The position numbers were made by a program, and so were the translations under genes. From positions 1 to 12,174 of the forward strand of contig JANYLL010000289.1 in the NCBI GenBank assembly GCA_025357895.1: a stretch of 12,174 bases of DNA, read 5' to 3'. Below are positions 1 through 6,912 of this stretch, one piece after another (position 1 is the stretch's first letter; each line of letters opens with the position of its first letter). The notes below the pieces were generated by a model. That model saw only the letters and a program-made list of their open reading frames with translations. It was not told the DNA's origin and searched no databases. Source of the stretch: Ignavibacteriota bacterium. GTDB lineage: Bacteria; Bacteroidota; Ignavibacteria; Palsa-1295.

Positions 1-1152
1 ATGATAGTCAATGGGAAGTCTATCAGTACCATGATCGCTAAGAATATCGAACATTCTAACTTCCGACCAGCCGTTATTACTACCGATAGGATTACCACTC
101 GCATCATGAGCTTCGACGCTCCATGCAAAAGTGGATATTCCACCAGCGAGTGAAAAAAGTCTGCTGATGCTTTCCGTACCTGTGAAGGTAGTCGTCGAAA
201 TTCCATCCTGCTCGAATGCCGGAGTTGCCGTTAGCATTGCCTGCTGTGCCGATTGCCCCGGAAGTACCGGAACAATGAGCAGCTTATATTGAACCTGCAT
301 TGCAGGCGTTGGCATCGGCGGAAGCCATTGGAAGTTCGGTGTGTTGAGTTGCTGCCCGCCGGATAAAGTTTTACCGGATGACGCAGGCTGCGTGAAACGC
401 ACAACCTTCTGGTCAGCGCTTCCGGTTATTGCAAGTGATCGGTTAACAAAATTTTGCAATTGAATATATGGTGTCTGCGTATTGCCGGAGTTCAGTATGA
501 ATCCCTTCAGATTTTCAATCACCTGTTTATCCAGTGTAGCCAATTCATTAAGCGTGATCGGTTGACATGATTGCAGGTTCAGCGAAGTGAGTTCTCTCTG
601 AATAGGATTCTGCGTGAACGATGCACCATCCTGCGGCGAAATTAGCGTCACCGGATTAAACTGCTGGATCATAAAAGGCTGGCATGGCGCCGAGATGATA
701 GGCATTCCGTTTTCAGCATTTGCAAACCAAATGCAGATCTCGTACCGCCCTTCGGGAAGTCTTCCGGCGCGCTGCGAAACCTGATCTATTCCGCCGATAA
801 AACTGACAGCCTGAAGCGGAATAATATCTGCTGCGACAAAGCTATTCACGCCCTGATGCAACGAGAGTACCGGCATTTTTTCAGCCTTTGTTCTGGCAAC
901 GACTTGGCCGTTCAACGAAACTTGCGCCATTAGTTTTACGGGCTGGCTCATCGGCTGAGTGAGTGCAACGTTAAGACGAATGCACTCCCTCTGCAATTGC
1001 CAATCCGATAGGAATGGTGAAGGATTCGGCGTCATAATGACGACCGGAGTAATAGTATTGTTCGTCCCCATCTGCGCATGAGCTTCGCCTAAAAGGATTG
1101 TGCCCATCAGGATGGAGGCGAACGTTATATAGTGTGTTAATATGTGTTTCAT
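1..1152 (-). CDS. Secreted fibronectin-like domain protein, C-terminus cut off by window edge
   Basis: Translating the minus strand from the ATG at 1152 gives 384 codons with no stop down to base 1, so the gene is partial and its C-terminus lies outside. Residues 1-27 form a signal peptide: a Lys/His start, a hydrophobic core and an A-H-A cleavage site before Gln27, so the product is exported. Residues about 45-162 look like a beta-sandwich, including an L-P-E-G-R-Y-E-I-C-I-W stretch at 132-142. Residues about 270-372 resemble a fibronectin III/TANFOR-type domain of Bacteroidota surface proteins: F-Q-W-L-P near 274, a Y-K-L-L-I-V-P strand near 289, and A-W-S-V-E-A-H-D followed by G-W-S-E-V near the end. 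The domain name is by recollection of the pattern, and the function is unknown. No Shine-Dalgarno precedes the start; the upstream 50 bases are very AT-rich. It is divergent from the gene at 1358. Confidence 0.8.
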   Translation of the reverse strand, partial: MKHILTHYITFASILMGTILLGEAHAQMGTNNTITPVVIMTPNPSPFLSDWQLQRECIRLNVALTQPMSQPVKLMAQVSLNGQVVARTKAEKMPVLSLHQGVNSFVAADIIPLQAVSFIGGIDQVSQRAGRLPEGRYEICIWFANAENGMPIISAPCQPFMIQQFNPVTLISPQDGASFTQNPIQRELTSLNLQSCQPITLNELATLDKQVIENLKGFILNSGNTQTPYIQLQNFVNRSLAITGSADQKVVRFTQPASSGKTLSGGQQLNTPNFQWLPPMPTPAMQVQYKLLIVPVLPGQSAQQAMLTATPAFEQDGISTTTFTGTESISRLFSLAGGISTFAWSVEAHDASGNPIGSNNGWSEVRMFDILSDHGTDRLPIDYH

Positions 1153-1345
1153 AATAAGAATATAATAAATAGTAAATAAAAATAATATTTCATTTTAAGA
1201 ATTAACGTCCGATGGTACCAGTGATGTGACGAAATAGGAAATGAAAAAGGATTCATAAACGGTGGGACAACTCTCGAGGGGACATTCATTTCCAATTTGC
1301 AATAGGTGCCCATCATTTTTTTAAATTACTCTTAAAATATTGTAG

Positions 1346-1353
1346 TAATTTTG
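1346..1353 (+). promoter_or_regulatory. Bacteroidota-type -7 element TAnnTTTG next to a start codon
   Basis: TAATTTTG matches the TAnnTTTG -7 consensus of the Bacteroidota primary sigma factor exactly and ends four bases before the ATG at 1358. If used, transcription would begin at or within a few bases of the ATG, giving a leaderless or nearly leaderless mRNA. That would fit the absence of any Shine-Dalgarno. No clear TTTG -33 partner sits at the expected distance, where the DNA is a run of T and A, so this remains weak and could be chance in AT-rich DNA. Confidence 0.3.
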
Positions 1354-1357
1354 CATT

Positions 1358-2347
1358 ATGAAATACGCTTGCTTACTAATATTGCTTTTATTCTCTACGC
1401 CACAATTGCTTCAGGCGCAATCATCGATTTATTATGATGATTATAAACCTATCCAAAGAGGCATTTTTCCATGGTACGGTTATCAAGAAGAAGATAGCGG
1501 AGTAGCACAAACCATAAGAAAATTATTTTCTACAAACGTGAAAAAAATTGTGGAGATCGATAGTGCGTATTTTCCTCTTGATACGACAATATATGAAATT
1601 CGAAAAAACGGCGATACGTTATTTATTAAAATTGATACCCGTGTTCCGGAACACATTTATTCTTCTGATGGAAGTAGCCTTAAAGATACCAAAGAAAGAA
1701 TTGATAGTTTGAATTATTATGATTCACTGGGAGTAAAGCTCCAGTTTGTGCGGCTAAAGAATGAACACTACTTATATAAGCAAACATTTTACGATAAAAT
1801 CCACCGTCCTGTAAAAATCATTTCTTATAGCGGGCAAAAACCAAATCAATCTCAAAACATAATAAAGTATGAGTATATCGACTCTATAAATACAATGAGA
1901 AAATTTCATTATAACTCATACATTGGTAGAAAATTTGTATTAAAGGAAGAGGAAGAAACGATGATTGATTCAACGAAACAATTTAAAGAACGATGGAAAA
2001 ATTCTTATAGCGATGAAGGGGAAAAATTTAAAACCGAATTCCAGAAGATTTATTATAATCGAAACTGGGCAATAAATAATGAAGTAGATACTGTATGGGA
2101 GCATGGTATAAAATCACATTCCATAAAATATTATTATGATCGAGCAGGACACATACTGAAGGAAATCCAAACGGAGGATGATGGAAGTAAACAGATGAAT
2201 ACATGGACTTACGATTCTAAAGGAAACTGTATTTTGCGCAATATTGACGATAAGTTGAAATACCGATGGAAATATGATGCAAAAGGGAATATTACAGATT
2301 ATCGGGACGACGACATACATAGTACATTTGTCATTTATTATAAATAA
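1358..2347 (+). CDS. Secreted AT-rich protein with YD-like repeats
   Basis: This 329-residue protein begins with a signal peptide (residues 1-20: a Lys, then a Leu/Ile-rich core, ending L-Q-A before Gln21), so it should be exported. The mature part is rich in Tyr, Asp, Lys and Glu. It carries spaced units of the form Y-D-x-x-G-x-(I/L): near 120-128 (YYDSLGVKL), 144-155 (FYDKIHRPVKII), 259-270 (YYDRAGHILKEI), 285-294 (YDSKGNCILR) and 306-317 (YDAKGNITDYRD). These resemble the YD repeats that build beta shells in Rhs/teneurin proteins, but the protein is far too short for an Rhs toxin and ends in the repeats without a toxin domain. Homologous short YD-like secreted proteins are common in Bacteroidota. 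The gene is much richer in A+T than its neighbours: sampled 60-base lines at 1501, 1861 and 2101 contain 18, 13 and 19 G+C, against 27 in the aconitase line at 4621. Function unknown. Confidence 0.82.
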   Translation: MKYACLLILLLFSTPQLLQAQSSIYYDDYKPIQRGIFPWYGYQEEDSGVAQTIRKLFSTNVKKIVEIDSAYFPLDTTIYEIRKNGDTLFIKIDTRVPEHIYSSDGSSLKDTKERIDSLNYYDSLGVKLQFVRLKNEHYLYKQTFYDKIHRPVKIISYSGQKPNQSQNIIKYEYIDSINTMRKFHYNSYIGRKFVLKEEEETMIDSTKQFKERWKNSYSDEGEKFKTEFQKIYYNRNWAINNEVDTVWEHGIKSHSIKYYYDRAGHILKEIQTEDDGSKQMNTWTYDSKGNCILRNIDDKLKYRWKYDAKGNITDYRDDDIHSTFVIYYK

Positions 2348-2481
2348 TTATGCCGGATTCAAATACCCAAAGAGCGGTGGTCGCGACATCTGTTTGAAAT
2401 GACGTCTATATCCACTGTTAGCTCTCAGCTTCCCCTTTTGTCACATTTTGGCTTCTTTTTGTGTCTTTATATTATCGGGAA

Positions 2482-2511
2482 TTTGATGTTATTTGGTCCC
2501 GGTTACCTTTT
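2482..2511 (+). promoter_or_regulatory. Candidate Bacteroidota promoter (TTTG-N18-TAccTTTt)
   Basis: TTTG at 2482-2485 is followed after 18 bases by TACCTTTT at 2504-2511. This is one base short of the Bacteroidota spacing (TTTG-N19-TAnnTTTG) and has one mismatch in the -7 box. Transcription would begin near 2515, about ten bases before the ATG at 2526 and downstream of the in-frame ATG at 2493. It therefore supports 2526 as the true start. The region is T-rich, so a chance match is possible. Confidence 0.3.
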
Positions 2512-2525
2512 TTTCTGCTATTTTT

Positions 2526-4043
2526 ATGAAAAAGCTATTTGCACTGCCGGTTTTTCTTCTTTTCTTTTGCACAAGCCCTGCACTTTCGCAGCATTTTAAC
2601 TGGGCGATTTCCCTGGATCAGCCGAATAAGAGTTTTGTGACTTCACTTGCTGCCGATAGCAGCGGAAATATTTATGCGCTCGGCTACCATCAGACCGGAT
2701 CGGATTTTCTTCTTGGTGAGCGTACATCAGGCAATATTTTCCTGGTAAAACGCGATTCGAACGGACATGAGCTTTGGACAAAGAATTTTCGCGGCTCTGC
2801 CTGCGGATTCGATCTTGCGATCGATCGCAGCGGACGCATTATCATGGGCGGAAGTTTTATCGATAGTCTTATCATCGGAAAAGATACTCTGCACAGTAAA
2901 TTATTCGCCGGACTATTTCTTGCAACATTTGATGCCTCGGGAAATACTATTTGGCACATCGAAGATACTACACAAGGGAATAACGGCATCTTCAGCATAA
3001 CGACCGATAAAAATAATAATATTTATATTACCGGAATTGAAAATGATCTCGGTGGTTTTTTTGCAAAGTTCAGGTCGGATGGCAAAATGCTCTGGAAGAA
3101 AAAAGAATCCGGTGTGCGGGTCTTCGATGATATCGTTGTAGATGATGCCGGAAATATTTATGTTGGCGGCTGCTGCGATCCTCAATCCACATTCGATAAG
3201 ATCAAGCTTCCGATACTTCCCAGCCAGCCGGGATATATTATTTTTATAGCAAAGTTCGATTCCTCTGTCACAGCGCAATGGGTTCATCAGGATCCGTATG
3301 TAACGTTCAACATAGCAAACGAACTTGCACTTACCGATTGGGGTATCGTCCGCTACCGCTATAACTTCGAAGCATTCCAAAAGATGACGCTGGAAATATT
3401 TTCTCCGGACGGTAAGCTCCTGACACGACATGATACACCCGGAGCACTTGGTTCGATCGGCTCAGTGCTAATGAATACGCTGGCAGTTAATCGCAATGGG
3501 AATGTATATTTTGCTGACCAGCGATCGGATACGTTAAGCGTGAAAAAAATGAAGATCTTTATAACTCCCGATACTCTTGTTGTTGCTTTAGATACGATAC
3601 GTACGGTCGAAAGCCAGACTGTTGCAGCACAGTCGCTTGTGAATTATGGTCAGGATATTTATCTTACCGGATCGTTTGTCGATACGCAGCTTCAGTTTGA
3701 TGATCACACAGTTAAAAATCAAAATAATATTTCACAATTTGAAAGCGATCTGTTCCTTTCACAAATTACACCTGACCCTGTAGCAGCAACAGTCGCCGCA
3801 TCAAAAGATAACAATGATCCGGCGATCTATCCGAATCCCTGTAACGATGTTTTAAACATCCGCCGGCATTTTGATTCAATGCAGCCTACATTCCAAATTC
3901 AGAATATGCTCGACGAAATTATTTGCTATGATAAATTAAATGCAGTAGGCTATATAGATCTTAAAGGACTTTCATCAGGGGCATATCTACTCATTATCCA
4001 CGACGGCAGCCACATCATTAGTAAGCGGTTTATTCGCAATTAA
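2526..4043 (+). CDS. T9SS-secreted beta-propeller (SBBP-like) repeat protein
   Basis: This is a 505-residue exported protein. The start at 2526 is chosen because it begins a clean signal peptide (Met-Lys-Lys, hydrophobic core, A-L-S before Gln22). An in-frame ATG at 2493 would add 11 residues ahead of the signal. The body holds repeated D-x-x-G-N-I-Y-x-x-G motifs: ADSSGNIYALG, DRSGRIIMGG, DKNNNIYITG and DDAGNIYVGG. Each is followed by a strand such as F-A-K-F or F-I-A-K-F and then a W. This is the SBBP/NHL-like beta-propeller pattern. Residues about 433-505 are a type A C-terminal sorting domain: Y-P-N-P-C-N-D-V-L-N-I at the front, G-L-S-S-G-A-Y-L-L-I-I near the end, then a basic Lys-Arg-Phe-Ile-Arg tail. 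This domain directs export through the outer-membrane type IX machinery and attachment to the surface or release. Substrate or partner unknown. No Shine-Dalgarno precedes the start. Confidence 0.88.
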   Translation: MKKLFALPVFLLFFCTSPALSQHFNWAISLDQPNKSFVTSLAADSSGNIYALGYHQTGSDFLLGERTSGNIFLVKRDSNGHELWTKNFRGSACGFDLAIDRSGRIIMGGSFIDSLIIGKDTLHSKLFAGLFLATFDASGNTIWHIEDTTQGNNGIFSITTDKNNNIYITGIENDLGGFFAKFRSDGKMLWKKKESGVRVFDDIVVDDAGNIYVGGCCDPQSTFDKIKLPILPSQPGYIIFIAKFDSSVTAQWVHQDPYVTFNIANELALTDWGIVRYRYNFEAFQKMTLEIFSPDGKLLTRHDTPGALGSIGSVLMNTLAVNRNGNVYFADQRSDTLSVKKMKIFITPDTLVVALDTIRTVESQTVAAQSLVNYGQDIYLTGSFVDTQLQFDDHTVKNQNNISQFESDLFLSQITPDPVAATVAASKDNNDPAIYPNPCNDVLNIRRHFDSMQPTFQIQNMLDEIICYDKLNAVGYIDLKGLSSGAYLLIIHDGSHIISKRFIRN

Positions 4044-4122
4044 GGCTAAAGCAGTACGTTCAAATTATTTTCCTCGGTTGCTTGTTATACCTATGCTATA
4101 ACAAAAACCAACCTCAATTTAC

Positions 4123-6087
4123 ATGAAACAGAGCCTGACGCATAAGATACTATCTGCCCATCTCACTTCGCATGATTCATTGCCTGCTCCCGGAACGGAG
4201 ATCGGACTTCGCATTGATCAAACTCTTACACAGGATGCTACCGGAACGATGGCATATCTGCAATTCGAATCCATGGCACTCGATTCGGCAAAGACAAAAG
4301 TATCGGTCAGTTACGTAGATCATAATATGCTGCAGACGGGCTTCGAGAATGCGGATGATCATCAGTATCTTCAATCGGTTGCGGCGAAATACGGATTATT
4401 CTTTTCGCGTCCCGGCAATGGTATCTGCCATCAGGTTCATCGTGAACGCTTTGCAATTCCTGGTGATACACTTCTGGGCTCTGATTCGCATACTCCAACT
4501 GCCGGCGGACTTGGCATGATCGCCATCGGCGCCGGAGGACTTGATATTGCAATGGCTCTTGCAGGTCAGCCGTTCTGGACAGGGATGCCGAAAGTTCTTG
4601 GCGTAAAGCTTACCGGAAAATTACAGGATTGGGTAACAGGTAAAGATGTGATCTTGGAAATGCTTCGCCGTTTGACGGTCAAAGGCGGAACGGGTCGCAT
4701 CGTAGAATATTACGGAGAAGGCGCACATAGTCTTTCTATCTCCGATCGATTTACGATCTGCAACATGGGTGCCGAGCTTGGCGCAACCACTTCGCTTTTT
4801 CCTTCGGATGAAAAAACGAAAGCATTTATGAAATCGCAAAAGCGCGATGCAGGCTGGATAGAAATGAAAGCAGACGAATGGGCGGAGTTCGATGAGAATA
4901 TGGAAATTAATTTGAATGAACTTGAACCCATGATCGCACAACCTCACATGCCGGATGCAGTGGTGAAAGTCCGTGAGATTGCCGGAATGCCTATCGCGCA
5001 AGCATGTGTCGGAAGCTGTACGAATTCCAGTTATCACGATCTCGGAATTTCAGCTTACATCTTAAAAGATAAAGCGATTCATCCGTCGGTTAGTTTTACG
5101 CTTACTCCCGGATCAAAACAAGTTTTTGAAATGATCGCCCGCGATGCAGATATGACACTTGCTACGATCATCACTTCAGGTGCAAGAATTTTAGAATCAG
5201 CTTGCGGTCCGTGTATCGGTATGGGGCAGGCTCCGCCATCGGGTTCTGTTTCTGTTCGCTCATTCAACAGAAATTTTGAAGGACGTTCGGGCACTGCCGA
5301 TGCGAAGGTTTATCTGGCATCTCCTGAGACGTGTGCTGCATCTGCTCTTAAAGGCGTCATCACCGATCCGCGTGATTCGGGAATTCCGTATAAATTTATA
5401 GGTGAGATGGATGAGATCATTGTCAATGACGATATGCTGATCGCTCCGATCGAAGACCGTGCAGGATTAAAAATTATTCGCGGTCCGAATATCAAACCGC
5501 TTCCGAGCTTTTCTGCAATGCCGGAAAATCTTCATGGGAAAGTATTACTGAAAATGGGCGATAATATCACGACCGATCATATCATGCCTGCCGGAGCGAA
5601 AGTGCTTCCGCTTCGCTCGAACATTCCGGCTATTAGCGAATTCACTCTTGTCAGAGTTGATCCGGAATTTCCTGCACGCGCTCGTGAATGGGGCGGCGGA
5701 ATGATCATCGCCGGAGAGAATTACGGACAGGGTTCATCGCGCGAACATGCTGCACTTGCTCCGCGCTATCTCGGCGTCACGGCAGTTGTGGTAAAAAGTT
5801 TTGCACGAATTCATCTAGCAAATCTTATTAATTTTGGAATCCTTCCTGCAACATTTATCAATCCTCATGATTACGCTTCGATCGCACAAGGCGATGAATT
5901 GGTGATCGAAAATGCAAGAGCGCAGATTTATGAACATCCGGAAAACATTACTCTGACAAACAAGACGAAAAAACTCACATATCAAATAACCTCACCGTTG
6001 ACCGAGCGCCAAAGACATATCGTCCTTGCCGGCGGTACGCTTGCTTTTGCAAAGCAGGAGGCAGATAAAGTGGCGGCGGCTGCCTGA
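4123..6087 (+). CDS. Aconitate hydratase (aconitase), shorter ~650-residue type
   Basis: Aconitase interconverts citrate and isocitrate through cis-aconitate in the TCA cycle, using a [4Fe-4S] cluster in the cytoplasm. The 654-residue product is complete. The three cluster cysteines are visible: Cys299 in G-S-C-T-N-S-S, and Cys361 and Cys364 in A-C-G-P-C-I-G-M-G. D-S-H-T-P-T-A-G-G-L-G lies at 121-131. The C-terminal swivel domain carries T-T-D-H-I-M-P-A at 483-490 and G-E-N-Y-G-Q-G-S-S-R-E-H-A-A-L at 531-545, whose Ser-Arg pair is part of the active site. The length is far below the roughly 750-900 residues of mitochondrial, AcnA and AcnB enzymes. It fits the shorter 'Aquifex-type' group, which is close in size to a fused isopropylmalate isomerase. 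D-H-I-M-P and the A-C-G-P-C context favour aconitase over LeuCD or homoaconitase, but substrate cannot be proven from sequence. There is no Shine-Dalgarno. A weak TAccTaTG box (4088-4095) lies upstream. No TCA-cycle gene is adjacent. Confidence 0.93.
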   Translation: MKQSLTHKILSAHLTSHDSLPAPGTEIGLRIDQTLTQDATGTMAYLQFESMALDSAKTKVSVSYVDHNMLQTGFENADDHQYLQSVAAKYGLFFSRPGNGICHQVHRERFAIPGDTLLGSDSHTPTAGGLGMIAIGAGGLDIAMALAGQPFWTGMPKVLGVKLTGKLQDWVTGKDVILEMLRRLTVKGGTGRIVEYYGEGAHSLSISDRFTICNMGAELGATTSLFPSDEKTKAFMKSQKRDAGWIEMKADEWAEFDENMEINLNELEPMIAQPHMPDAVVKVREIAGMPIAQACVGSCTNSSYHDLGISAYILKDKAIHPSVSFTLTPGSKQVFEMIARDADMTLATIITSGARILESACGPCIGMGQAPPSGSVSVRSFNRNFEGRSGTADAKVYLASPETCAASALKGVITDPRDSGIPYKFIGEMDEIIVNDDMLIAPIEDRAGLKIIRGPNIKPLPSFSAMPENLHGKVLLKMGDNITTDHIMPAGAKVLPLRSNIPAISEFTLVRVDPEFPARAREWGGGMIIAGENYGQGSSREHAALAPRYLGVTAVVVKSFARIHLANLINFGILPATFINPHDYASIAQGDELVIENARAQIYEHPENITLTNKTKKLTYQITSPLTERQRHIVLAGGTLAFAKQEADKVAAAA

Positions 6088-6131
6088 TTGAGATAAATGG
6101 GAGAGCAGGATTTGGGATTGGTGGCTCAGAC

Positions 6132-6177
6132 TTTTCGCCGGGGCTATGCGAAGGTCTTGCTACTTTTTCATAGTAGC
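6132..6177 (+). terminator. Two consecutive hairpins after the aconitase gene
   Basis: The first hairpin pairs 6132-6138 with 6148-6154: TTCGC/GCGAA plus two G-T pairs, 9-base loop. The second is a perfect 6-bp stem, GCTACT (6159-6164) with AGTAGC (6172-6177), and a T-rich 7-base loop. Neither is followed directly by a T-run, so this is not a classical intrinsic terminator. It may be a 3'-end processing or stabilising structure for the aconitase transcript, or part of the leader of the next gene. Confidence 0.25.
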
Positions 6178-6209
6178 CGTGTTCGTGAGAGATAATCCAA
6201 ATCATCTTC

Positions 6210-6893
6210 ATGCGAACAACAGTATTCAAACTTTTTCTTATTGGGATCCTTCTTACCTCGGGCTGTGATAATCCTTCGATGACCTCACTCGGCGGTAGTA
6301 GCGGATCCGATTATTTATCGTATTTACAAACGATGAACTATGTACGCGTGACCTATACGGGCGAGACGCTTCACCATACATTCTTAAAACAAGGCTCGCT
6401 CGATGGGGGCAACACTTCTGATCTTTGGCTCGTGCGCCAGCATGTTTTTGAGAATAGGGATTCGACCCATCCCCTTGTCTGGAAGGATTCTCAATTTTCT
6501 GCGCAGGCATGTTTTACACTTGAATTAGTTGATCCGTCATTTAATATTGCGAGTGGTTGTAGCACACAATCTCTTATTCGCGGAGTGTTTCATAGCAGTC
6601 AAAAAACAGTTAGTGATCTTCTCTGTCAGTTCCAAGAATGCGAAGGATGCCAAGACCCAAATAATTACAGGGCTCAGAATGCATATTTGAAGGCACAAAA
6701 TTTGGAATTAGAATCTTTCTCTCAAGACTCTATTGCATTTATCTTAAAGGGTTGGACGGGCGGCTCATTTGCCATAGGTTATAATGACGATGAAGTTTCG
6801 TATACAACATATCTCAAACAAATTCAATTGACGGCGTTTGATACGCTCGGTAATAATTTTTCTTCTGTCTGCAGGGTAGTATTTTATCAATGA
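6210..6893 (+). CDS. Putative lipoprotein, cysteine-containing, unknown function
   Basis: The protein has 227 residues. It starts with a short lipoprotein-like signal: Arg2 and Lys7, a hydrophobic core F-L-I-G-I-L-L, then L-T-S-G-C with Cys19 as the candidate lipidated residue. The -3 position is Thr rather than the usual Leu, so lipidation is likely but not certain. After a Ser/Gly-rich linker (about 23-33), the rest looks beta-rich, with many Thr, Tyr and Val strands. It has six further cysteines, at about 101, 117, 139, 144, 147 and 221. Three of them form C-x4-C-x2-C (139-147), which could be disulfides in the periplasm or a metal site. I recognise no family. It follows aconitase by 122 bases on the same strand and converges on the histidine kinase gene, with 16 bases between stop codons. 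No Shine-Dalgarno is visible before the ATG. Confidence 0.72.
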   Translation: MRTTVFKLFLIGILLTSGCDNPSMTSLGGSSGSDYLSYLQTMNYVRVTYTGETLHHTFLKQGSLDGGNTSDLWLVRQHVFENRDSTHPLVWKDSQFSAQACFTLELVDPSFNIASGCSTQSLIRGVFHSSQKTVSDLLCQFQECEGCQDPNNYRAQNAYLKAQNLELESFSQDSIAFILKGWTGGSFAIGYNDDEVSYTTYLKQIQLTAFDTLGNNFSSVCRVVFYQ

Positions 6894-6912
6894 TAAACTT
6901 TGTGACTTATCA
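6891..6912. terminator. Short hairpin spanning the convergent stop codons
   Basis: TGATAA (6891-6896) pairs perfectly with TTATCA (6907-6912) around a 10-base loop. The stem contains the stop codon of the lipoprotein gene (6891-6893) and that of the kinase gene on the other strand (6910-6912). A further TTATCA at 6884-6889 could pair alternatively with the TGATAA. The stem is AT-rich and weak, so a bidirectional terminator role is only a possibility. Confidence 0.22.

Noticed and set aside
2380..2387. Perfect 8-base palindrome GTCGCGAC after the YD-repeat gene, with TTCAAA/TTTGAA arms further out.
   Set aside because: It is too short, and the outer arms are separated by 29 bases with no T-run after them. 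Not supportable as a terminator or operator.
2493..2525. Upstream in-frame ATG at 2493 for the propeller protein.
   Set aside because: It would put 11 extra residues ahead of a clean Met-Lys-Lys signal peptide, and the candidate promoter box lies downstream of it.
2399..2599. Small plus-strand frame of 66 codons with hydrophobic content.
   Set aside because: It overlaps the start of the propeller gene in another frame. Its hydrophobic look comes from T-rich promoter and signal-peptide DNA.
2913..3431. Minus-strand frame of 172 codons inside the propeller gene.
   Set aside because: It is antisense to a gene with clear domain motifs and shows no family features of its own.
4621..5037. Minus-strand frame of 138 codons inside the aconitase gene.
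   Set aside because: It is a shadow of a strongly conserved gene, with a composition rich in Arg, His and Cys typical of antisense frames.
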